64,000 nt of DNA, taken from contig CAVOXY010000033.1 in assembly GCA_963700515.1 (NCBI GenBank), positions 62,001 through 126,000 of the forward strand, given 5' to 3'. Positions 57,118 to 64,000 of the stretch are shown piece by piece (position 1 is the first letter of the stretch; each line of letters begins with the position of its first letter). Both the position numbers and the translations under genes were made by a program. The notes under the pieces were generated by a model that was given only the letters and a program-made list of their open reading frames with translations, did no database searches and had not been told where the DNA came from. The stretch is from JAJRVM01 sp963700515. GTDB taxonomy: Bacteria; Planctomycetota; Planctomycetia; Pirellulales; Pirellulaceae.

Positions 57118-57168
57118 GGTTCGACATTGCCAAAGTCCGACATTTCCAAGGTTCCACATTGTCGAGTG
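57118..57168. repeat. three ~16-base tandem repeats upstream of the maoC-type gene
   Basis: Plus strand: GGTTCGACATTGCCAAA, GTCCGACATTTCCAA, GGTTCCACATTGTCGA. They share the GACATT or CACATT core with spacing of 15-17. They sit about 35 bases upstream of the start, in the 5' region, and may be a control site or decayed sequence. Confidence 0.45.
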
Positions 57169-57585
57169 GAATCTTCGCGGCGGCAGTCTCCGGACGAACA
57201 CAACGCGATCGCGTGATCAGAGATTACCCCAAGTATCTGCCGCGACGGCGCCCGGCCAAGCGACATTGTCCGCGCGCTTGGATGAACTTTCAGCGCCTGA
57301 CAATCGTTACGTTACCGAAAATCGAAACGTGCGTCTAATGTGATTTTCCTCAAAATCCCAATGCTGCTGAGCTAGCGAAATGAACTTGGGAAAGGTGGGG
57401 GATATTTACCGCGAAACTCACCCAATCAGCCCACGTGTTGTGACTGCGACCCCGACCGCGGGCAGATTGCTCCTCGATGTGCCGAGATCTCTCCCGGTAC
57501 TTTGGGTAGTTTGGACGAGATCAATTTGCCGTTCGGAAAGGGTGCGCTGAGGGCGGGAATCTCGACTACACCGGGCACCGTCTGA
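57169..57585. other. gap between the maoC-type gene and the TrmH gene
   Basis: About 400 bases; no convincing gene, repeat or RNA seen. Confidence 0.25.
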
Positions 57586-58413
57586 TCAAGGGCCATGTCG
57601 GCTCGGCGGGCCTTCTGGCTGTCGTTGCCGCAATGCCTCGTAGCACAAGATGGCGGCGGTGGCGGAAACGTTCAGACTGTCCACCGTACCCAACATGGGA
57701 AGAGAGATGGCGGTGATCTGCTCGCCGCGCCAGATTTCGGAGAGCCCCGCAGCCTCGCTGCCCAACACCAGCGCCGACTTGGCACGGTAGCTCACCGACG
57801 TGTAGCGCACCGCACCGTCGACGCGCGCCGCGAAGATGTTGATTCGGTTGGCGCGGAGCCAACTGAGTACCTGGACGGCCGGGGCCGCGCAAACGGGCAC
57901 GTGAAAAATGGCACCGAGACTAGCGCGGATGGCGTTGGGGTTGTACAAATCGGTACCACCGTCGGCCACAATGACCGCGGTCACACCAGCGGCGTCCGCC
58001 GTTCGCAGGATGGCGCCAAGGTTGCCGGGCTTCTCGACTTGCTCGAGCACGCAGATCAACGAATCGGCCGACGTTTCCAGCTGTTCGAGCTGCACTGCCG
58101 GTTCCGCGGCAATCAGGACAGCCCCTTCCGACCGATGGCCAAAGGCAATCTTGTCGAACACCTCGGGGGTCACCCATGCCGGTGCCACACCGGTCGGATC
58201 GAGGCAGGAGATTAGCTCAAGTAGTGGGGGATCGTCCTGACACGTTTCGCAGAGGAACAATTCGAGCGGTTGAATCCCTGCCTCGAAGGCTCGGCGTATC
58301 TCCCGCAGTCCATCGACGATAATGCGTCCCTGGCGCTGCCGCCCGCGTCGGTCGCGGAGACGCGCCGCCTGCTTGATTCGCGGATTGTGAACACTGCGAA
58401 TGTACGTCGACAT
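57586..58413 (-). CDS. TrmH-family RNA 2'-O-methyltransferase
   Basis: SPOUT methyltransferase, 275 residues, starts MSTYIRSVHNPRIKQAARLR. Substrate-binding N-terminal part followed by the knot: LEQVEKPGNLGAILRTADAA (motif 1), ALVLGSEAAGLSEIW (motif 2), AISLPMLGTVDSLNVSATAA (motif 3). Target base unknown. Intact. It lies 80 bases downstream, on the same strand, of the RlmI-like gene. Confidence 0.9.
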   Translation of the reverse strand: MSTYIRSVHNPRIKQAARLRDRRGRQRQGRIIVDGLREIRRAFEAGIQPLELFLCETCQDDPPLLELISCLDPTGVAPAWVTPEVFDKIAFGHRSEGAVLIAAEPAVQLEQLETSADSLICVLEQVEKPGNLGAILRTADAAGVTAVIVADGGTDLYNPNAIRASLGAIFHVPVCAAPAVQVLSWLRANRINIFAARVDGAVRYTSVSYRAKSALVLGSEAAGLSEIWRGEQITAISLPMLGTVDSLNVSATAAILCYEALRQRQPEGPPSRHGP

Positions 58414-58493
58414 GCACGCTCCATCTTGGATGGTAACCGGATCACTCCTGTCAGTTTCATATCACCTTGTGTCAGTGCTTTGTCACAACTCGA

Positions 58494-59350
58494 TCAGCCA
58501 TCATGACACCAGCGAGCGACAACGCCGCAGGCGAGTCGCTTTCCGTCACGCCGCGACAAGGACAAGTGTGTCGACCGAACACCGCTTTGTCCACGTCGAA
58601 AAATCGCATCGGCCAGCATGGCCTCCAGCTCGGACGGCCCCACGCTCGGAGCGTGGCAGGTCAGCAACATGAACGCTCGCCGCCGCCACGTCAACTTCCC
58701 CAGTGTACTCAACAACTCCGGCAGATGCTGAGCCAATTTCCAGGACTGCGACTGCGGACCGTGACCGTAGGTCGGCGGGTCGAGAATCACGGCATCGTAC
58801 TCGCTGCCACGTCGCAATTCACGCTCGGCAAACTTGGCGCATCTTCCACGATCCAACGAATTGGCTTCTGCTCAAGCCCGGCCAACTGAGCGTTGTGCCG
58901 AGCCCACCCGACGGCGCTGCGAGCCGCATCCACGTGTACCACCTCCGCCCCGGCAGCGGCCGCTACCAAGGTGCTACCCCCCGTATACGCAAAGAGGTTC
59001 AGGATTTTGAGCGTCCGTGGGGCACGGCGCACTTGCCGATCGATCCAGTCCCAATTCTCGGCCTGCTCGGGAAACACGCCGACCGCACCCGAATCCGTGG
59101 CCCTGAGCGTGAAGACCAACGCACCGTGACGGATCTGCCACGAGCTCGTCGCTGCCTGCCGCTCGATCCACGCCCCCGCAGTAGCCGATTGGCGTTCGAA
59201 TCGCGCGTCGGCGGAATTCCACACGATCCCTTCGCAGCGAGCGATCCCCGCAGCAGCGGGAGCGGGGCGGTCCACGACGTAGCGGCCAAATCGCTCCAGC
59301 CGCCTGCCGTCGCCAAAGTCAATCAGCTCATATTGGTCGTCGGTAAACAT
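58494..59350 (-). CDS. class I SAM-dependent rRNA methyltransferase (RlmI-like), frame break near 58845
   Basis: Start MFTDDQYELIDFGDGRRLER. Methyltransferase motifs ILNLFAYTGGSTLVAAAAGA (motif I) with VHVDAARSAVGWARHN. After a one-base deletion near 58845 it reads AKFAERELRRGSEYDAVILD then PPTYGHGP (motif IV). The end has LSLSRRDGKRLACGVVARW. Similar to 23S rRNA m5C1962 methyltransferases. Substrate inferred from family. Confidence 0.8.
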
Positions 59351-59660
59351 GCAAAGGTGATTCTCGACAGTTGGTATCGCGCGCCGGGACGTCGCCATCG
59401 CCCTGCGGGCGGTCACCGTTGCCGAAGTTCCGACCGTGCCGGGATCAGTGACGGTGCAATCTTACTGTTAAGTTGAAGATTAAGATTAAGAGATAGGTTT
59501 AAGAGTTATGAGCTGGTTATCTCCGCCGGGGGCTGTGGACGGTTAGTGCCGGCGCCCAGGCCCGCGGCACGATTCAATCGTGGGAGCCTTCAGGGGATCC
59601 GAGCCAATGGCGGATGGGAGCCGCAAAAAAATAAAGCGGCCCTGCAAGGAAAGCACTAGT
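59351..59660. other. gap with an AT-rich low-complexity stretch
   Basis: About 310 bases. The piece at 59471-59510 (GAAGATTAAGATTAAGAGAT then AGGTTTAAGAG) is an AT-rich tandem-like repeat in otherwise GC-rich sequence. Otherwise nothing seen. Confidence 0.35.
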
Positions 59661-60716
59661 CTACGCGGCATGGGATTGCCAGCGAAGCTGGGGAGGGCGA
59701 CGCAACAGCTCGTCACACGCGTCACATGCCGCCTCGACCGAAATCTGCCGCATGGCGGCATCGTCACGCTGACGCTGGCGGCGATTGCGAATCCGGGGAC
59801 AGTCGACCTGCAGCACGGCGTGTTGCGGGCCATACGGTCCGGACTTCTCCCGTCGTGTGGGCCCGTACAAGCCCAGGCAAGGGGTACCTGCGGCGGCAGC
59901 CAGATGGAGCGGACCGGTATCGGAGCCAATCACCAACCGAGCGCGACGCAATAAGACAGCCAATTCCAACAGGGAGGTATCTGCTGCCTGGATCGCGTGG
60001 CCTCCCGACTTGGCAATGATCTGGCGGGCCAGATCCGCTTCGTGCGACCCGGCCCAGGTAACGACGCACGGCAGGTTGTGTTGCTCTCCCAAGTGCCTCG
60101 CCACGCGACCAAAACGTGCCGCCGGCCATTGCTTCGACGGCCAGCTGGCGGCGCTGTTAATCACCGCGAATCCCTCACCCAGGTGACTGTCTCGCACAAA
60201 CTCCTCCATGCGACTCTCGGCCGCACGGTTCGTCGGCACGTCAAATCGCACCCGGGGATGCTCAATGCCGAGCGGCTCCAGCAGTTTGAGTGTCGCATCC
60301 ACGATATGCAACGAGCCACGCGTCACGCGCTCATTGTCCAACCACGGTGCCAACTCCCGACCTTGCGGCGACGCGAAGCCGATCCGCCGCGGTGCTCCGC
60401 TGAGCCAACCGAGCATGCTGCTCTTGGTGAGGCTTTGAGGGTCCAACACCAGATCGAATTGCCGTGCTCGGAGACAGTGACGGAGCTGCCACACCCGCTG
60501 GGGAGATGTAAGCCAGCCTTTGGGAATGACCAGGGTTTCGTCCACCGCCGCGTGACCGTCAATCAGCGTGGCGGCTAGAGGTTCCACGGCCCAAACCAGC
60601 TGGCAATGGGGAAAATGGTCGCGCAGCGCACAGACCAGGGGCAGCGTCAGAATGCAATCGCCAATGGCGCTGAGTCGCGTGAGCAATATCCGCGGTTCGC
60701 GGTCGGCATCGTTCAT
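59661..60716 (-). CDS. ADP-heptose:LPS heptosyltransferase-type glycosyltransferase (GT9)
   Basis: Start MNDADREPRILLTRLSAIGD, 351 residues. GT9 signature: LLTRLSAIGDCILTLPLV, LDPQSLTKSSMLGWLSG, INSAASWPSKQWPAARFG, LVIGSDTGPLHLAAAAGTP, GLYGPTRREKSGPYGP. Adds heptose to LPS core, so an LPS-like outer layer is implied, matching the LptE-like gene. The first sugar acceptor cannot be told. Intact. Confidence 0.85.
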   Translation of the reverse strand: MNDADREPRILLTRLSAIGDCILTLPLVCALRDHFPHCQLVWAVEPLAATLIDGHAAVDETLVIPKGWLTSPQRVWQLRHCLRARQFDLVLDPQSLTKSSMLGWLSGAPRRIGFASPQGRELAPWLDNERVTRGSLHIVDATLKLLEPLGIEHPRVRFDVPTNRAAESRMEEFVRDSHLGEGFAVINSAASWPSKQWPAARFGRVARHLGEQHNLPCVVTWAGSHEADLARQIIAKSGGHAIQAADTSLLELAVLLRRARLVIGSDTGPLHLAAAAGTPCLGLYGPTRREKSGPYGPQHAVLQVDCPRIRNRRQRQRDDAAMRQISVEAACDACDELLRRPPQLRWQSHAA

Positions 60717-60865
60717 CCTTGAGCCTCCCAGACACAGCGAAGCGGTCGGCAGTCGTCCGCCGCATCGTTCCCAGCATTCTGCTGTCGATGGAACATGGAC
60801 TTCGATCGCTTCCGTGCGTCTAAATCCTCTCGTACGAACAGGGACTGTCGGCATCCAACCATTTG

Positions 60866-61750
60866 TCACGAACCGGCCGGCGCTGCCGGCTCGCCCGCGT
60901 TGTCTGCGGCCGGGGCGGGGGCCGGGGCTGGAGCCGGAGCGTTCTCGGCCGGAGCCGCTTCTTCATGTGTGACCTGCTTCACCTCGCTCGATGCGGGGAC
61001 CGCCACTACTTTCTTTTTCGGTGGTTGCACGAAAGTGAAATTGCGGCCGTATCGTGCCAGCGGATCCCGCGGGCCCTCTTCGTCTTCGTCTTCGGGAAGG
61101 ATCGGGAGGTCCAGCGCCGGGCCCGCAAAATGTGACTTGTCGTGTATCGTGCCACTCTGGAACGGCCCGGCACCGAAAAACCATGTGTCCTTGGCCGTAC
61201 TGCGTGCTTCCGACAGCCCCGACTGCCAAACGGCTTCCCGCGTTTCTCGGTGGTACGCAAAGATCGCAATCTTGGCCGCCCCCACCTCGTCATTCTTCTT
61301 GGCCAGGGAAATCTCCGGAATCGTGGGAATCGCCGGTGCATTGGGAACCAACGAGGCGGCACTGTTCAATCCATTGCTGGCCGGAATGCCGTAGACCACG
61401 TCGTGAGCGTCCGTGCCCAATGCTCCCACACGCACCTCGGCAATATAATCCGCCGATTCTGGCGTTTCTTCCAAGTAGCAGCGGGCCGCCAACATCTGCT
61501 GACGCAGTGAACTGATAATGTAATCGGCGTTGACGAATCCGCTCCCTTTTACGCTCTGCACGTATTTCGTTTCGAGGTAGACCGTCCGCCCCGAGAGCGG
61601 CCGAAAATCGATGCTGGCAATCGAACGGTCCACCGCATCGGACAACAGCAATTGCTCGGTCGCAAGACGCTGCTTCGTGGTGCCGCAACCGGCCAGCAGG
61701 CACGCTAAGCAGAGGACTGCAAGCAGATAATGTCGATTCCCGTACATCAT
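60866..61750 (-). CDS. DUF6655-like lipoprotein
   Basis: Start at MMYGNRHYLLAVLCLA with a lipobox (CLLAGC), about 294 residues. The core GTTKQRLATEQLLLSDAVDR, SIASIDFRPLSGRTVYLETK and YIAEVRVGALGTDAHDVVYG look like the planctomycete lipoprotein family DUF6655. The C-terminus is alanine/proline-rich (APAPAPAPAPAADN). Function unknown. Followed on the same strand by the GT9 gene. Intact. Confidence 0.65.
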   Translation of the reverse strand: MMYGNRHYLLAVLCLACLLAGCGTTKQRLATEQLLLSDAVDRSIASIDFRPLSGRTVYLETKYVQSVKGSGFVNADYIISSLRQQMLAARCYLEETPESADYIAEVRVGALGTDAHDVVYGIPASNGLNSAASLVPNAPAIPTIPEISLAKKNDEVGAAKIAIFAYHRETREAVWQSGLSEARSTAKDTWFFGAGPFQSGTIHDKSHFAGPALDLPILPEDEDEEGPRDPLARYGRNFTFVQPPKKKVVAVPASSEVKQVTHEEAAPAENAPAPAPAPAPAADNAGEPAAPAGS

Positions 61751-61949
61751 CGCAACACGCTGGCGGAATTCCGAAAAGGCTGAAACAAGAGACCATCCAT
61801 GGCGCGGGAGCATAGCAGAATCGGAGTTGCGACAGAACGCGAGTTCATCGCCACAAGCACCCCAAACCCCCAAAGACAGGGAAACCTGGAAATCTAGAGA
61901 AGTGTTCGTGGCAGATATTTCAAGAAATCTAGATTCGTTGATGCGTTGC

Positions 61950-63416
61950 TCAGACCTGCAATCGCTGCCAGCCACCATGGACGAATCGCCATCCGACCAG
62001 CAGACCACGCAGGCAGCAATCGGCCAGCATGGCATACCAGGCCCCCACCACACCCAGGCCCAGTCCAGGTAGGGTCACGTCGATCCACGGCAACGTGAAT
62101 TGGTCCCACGCCAGGTAGTATGCCAGCGGGATGCGCACGAGCAGGAACCCGACGAACGTGAACACCAGCGGCCAGCGTGTGTCGCCGGCTCCGCGCAGGC
62201 CGCCGATCAGGATGGTGCTCAATGCGAACGGGGGCATGGCGACAGCAACGATCTTGAGCAACTTCACGGTAATCGCCGCAGTCTCATGGGTCTGCCGACC
62301 CAGGAAGAGGCCGGTAAGCCAGGAACCTCCGAAGAAGAACAATACTCCGGCAGAAGTCATCAAGCCCCCACCGACCAGCACGGCCATCCACACGCTGCGC
62401 ACTGCGCGTCGCCGATCGCCAGCACCGAGGAATTGTCCCGCCATGGTGGCTGCGGCAACTTGAAACGCTGCGCCGGGCAAGTAGGCCAGCGACTCGATGC
62501 GCACACCCAATCCATGAGCGGCGGCGGGCAATATCCCGAGCGAGTTGATGATCGACAGGAACCACAGGTGACAGAGAACGACGGACGACTGATCGACACC
62601 GGCCGGCAGGCCCACTCGCAACAGTCGACCAGTCCAGAGCGGGTCGACACGCAGCAGGTTCCATCGCAGACGCAGGCCGTAGCGCCCGGCGATGAGCATT
62701 CCCAAGATAATCACTGCACCCGTGACGTAGCCGCAGGCCGTGCCGATCGCCAATCCCGGCCAGCCGATTTTGGGGACCGGGCCGATCCCGATGACCAGTG
62801 CCGAGCCGACAGCAACATTCACTAGATTCACGACCGTCATGGCCAGGAAACCGCTGAGGGTATCTCCGGCTCCGCGCAGGCACGCAATGCCGACAACCTC
62901 GATCATGATCGCCGGAATCACGCAGGCGATGATCCCCATGTAGGAGACTGCCAGCGGAGCGGCATCGGGTTTGAGCTGTGTCAGAGCGACGAACTGCGTT
63001 TTGAAGGCGATCACGGCCGCGGTCACCAGCACCGCCAGCACTCCGCCGGCCACAAAGGCCTGGTTGGTCACGTGATTGGCCGAGACATGGTCACGGGCGC
63101 CGACAAGACGTGCCGTGAGGGCCGTGGCACCGATGGCCACGATGCCAAAGATGGAAGGAATCAACCACAGCACGTACGACATCAGGCCGATGGCCGCCAA
63201 GTGTTTTGGCTGCAAGTAGTTGCCGGTCAACCACAGGTCGACCAGCCCCACCATCATCACCAACACTTGCTCGATCAATACCGGCCAAGCGAGACGAAGC
63301 ATGGGGCGCAGCGTCCCGGTCGCGGTAGTCAATGGTACGTGCACGGTCGGCCGCTTTCGGTAAACGAACTCGCGTTGGCCCAACTCATCCTGGACCGCCG
63401 CCAAACCAATCCCCAC
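61950..63416 (-). CDS. MATE-family multidrug/toxin efflux transporter
   Basis: 488 residues with twelve hydrophobic segments in two halves. Typical N-terminal RLAWPVLIEQVLVMMVGLVD and second-half RLLRVGLPAGVDQSSVVLCH, plus two GAGDT loops (CLRGAGDTLSGF and GLRGAGDTRWPL), which are the family's inverted-repeat signature. Na+- or H+-coupled efflux; substrate unknown. Start possibly further in, as the first 20 residues are hydrophilic. Intact. Confidence 0.9.
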   Translation of the reverse strand: MGIGLAAVQDELGQREFVYRKRPTVHVPLTTATGTLRPMLRLAWPVLIEQVLVMMVGLVDLWLTGNYLQPKHLAAIGLMSYVLWLIPSIFGIVAIGATALTARLVGARDHVSANHVTNQAFVAGGVLAVLVTAAVIAFKTQFVALTQLKPDAAPLAVSYMGIIACVIPAIMIEVVGIACLRGAGDTLSGFLAMTVVNLVNVAVGSALVIGIGPVPKIGWPGLAIGTACGYVTGAVIILGMLIAGRYGLRLRWNLLRVDPLWTGRLLRVGLPAGVDQSSVVLCHLWFLSIINSLGILPAAAHGLGVRIESLAYLPGAAFQVAAATMAGQFLGAGDRRRAVRSVWMAVLVGGGLMTSAGVLFFFGGSWLTGLFLGRQTHETAAITVKLLKIVAVAMPPFALSTILIGGLRGAGDTRWPLVFTFVGFLLVRIPLAYYLAWDQFTLPWIDVTLPGLGLGVVGAWYAMLADCCLRGLLVGWRFVHGGWQRLQV

Positions 63417-63657
63417 AAGTTCGACTTGGCACCACGAGAATCGCTCAGTGCGAGAACATTTCCGAGGCAGGACGCCGCCCGGGGGATCAACGATCGCCTC
63501 GGCGAACCATCAGTCTCGCGGCCGCGGCCTTGAGGAGGGGCTGGCTTCAGCGCCGCGCGGGGACACTGGGCCGTGCGTCGCGCCAGGATACTCGTGGGCC
63601 CTTAGTATCCAACGCCCGGTTCAAGACGTCAACAAGCGGGCAGCGTGGAGCGTCGTT

Positions 63658-64000
63658 TCAGGTAAAGAGTTCGCGAATGATCTGGCCGCCGTTGGCGATT
63701 TTCATCGGGCGCCCGCTGCGGCTGGTAAAGGTCGTCTCAAGCGAGATTCCCAACGCCCGGCAGACAGTGGCCATGACATCCTCGGACGTGTAGGGCTCGG
63801 TCAAGACGCGGGTTCCGTCTTCGTTCGTTTCACCAACAGCAATTCCCCCTTTCAAACCGGCTCCTCCCACCACCACGCTCCAAGCGCACGCCCAATGGTC
63901 ACGTCCCGCATTGCCGTTGATGCGCGGGGTGCGTCCAAATTCGCCCATCCAGATGACCGCCGTATCCTGCAGCATCCCGCGTTGCGCGAGGTCTTCCATC
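63658..64000 (-). CDS. DUF1501-family protein (C-terminal part; runs off the window)
   Basis: Planctomycete DUF1501 proteins are sulfatase-like secreted proteins, often paired with DUF1549/1553 proteins. The visible part reads AVIWMGEFGRTPRINGNAGR, DHWACAWSVVVGGAGLKGG and VGETNEDGTRVLTEPYTSED. The stop is at 63658; the 5' end lies outside the window, and an internal Met is not necessarily the start. Function uncertain. Confidence 0.9.
   Translation of the reverse strand, partial: MEDLAQRGMLQDTAVIWMGEFGRTPRINGNAGRDHWACAWSVVVGGAGLKGGIAVGETNEDGTRVLTEPYTSEDVMATVCRALGISLETTFTSRSGRPMKIANGGQIIRELFT

Noticed and set aside
1..64000. tRNA genes and rRNA genes
   Set aside because: No T-loop GTTCRANNC with a matching acceptor stem and no rRNA blocks were found by eye in the gaps.

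Overview
The window looks like a chromosomal piece of a diderm planctomycete (Planctomycetota, probably Pirellulales-like). The evidence is GC-rich coding sequence with long convergent and divergent gene blocks, a DUF1501 protein at the right edge, a lipoprotein resembling the planctomycete DUF6655 family, PP2C/PAS signalling, and BamD- and LptE-like outer-membrane assembly lipoproteins. No rRNA, tRNA, CRISPR array, prophage or complete insertion sequence was seen.

Layout. 0-7.8 kb: asnS (cut by the window edge), trxB, cstA, a solitary fliM, proA and folP. 7.8-17.2 kb: an accessory stretch of small, poorly conserved or broken genes. It holds a SmpA-like secreted protein, a small membrane-anchored protein, a KOW-motif protein, a PAS-GAF-PAS-PP2C phosphatase, a BlaI-type repressor with secreted protein remnants and a Phd/Doc-type toxin-antitoxin pair, punctuated by five same-orientation degenerate repeats, a long inverted repeat and a candidate small RNA. 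17.2-28.9 kb: a long minus-strand block read purA, uppS, cdsA, phoH, 7TM-HD phosphohydrolase, ybeY, corC-like, recO, bamD-like, lptE-like. 29.3-33.6 kb: SpoU methyltransferase with an ArsR regulator, then a short-form hybrid cluster protein (hcp) facing a Crp/Fnr regulator that has a perfect TTGAC-N4-GTCAA box upstream. 33.6-46.9 kb: rdgB, a secreted SPOR-like protein, mtaB, clpS, an M20 dipeptidase, serS, two divergent phosphohexomutases and a short uvrC. 47-47.7 kb: a repeat region with a 68-bp tandem array. 47.7-55 kb: HD hydrolase, TPR protein, an aldehyde dehydrogenase plus FAH-family pair that fits non-phosphorylative pentose oxidation, and a siroheme sulfite reductase. 55-64 kb: folD, maoC, a TrmH methyltransferase, an RlmI-like methyltransferase, a heptosyltransferase, a DUF6655-like lipoprotein, a MATE transporter and the C-terminus of a DUF1501 protein.

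A striking property is that many genes, including essential ones (asnS, folP, purA, ybeY, glmM), are interrupted by single-base insertions or deletions, mostly in short homopolymers. I located close to thirty by comparing reading frames with the known family sequences. The simplest reading is uncorrected sequencing indels, so these genes are annotated as full-length CDS with the frame break noted, not as true pseudogenes. In the accessory region the same breaks make it hard to separate real decay from error.
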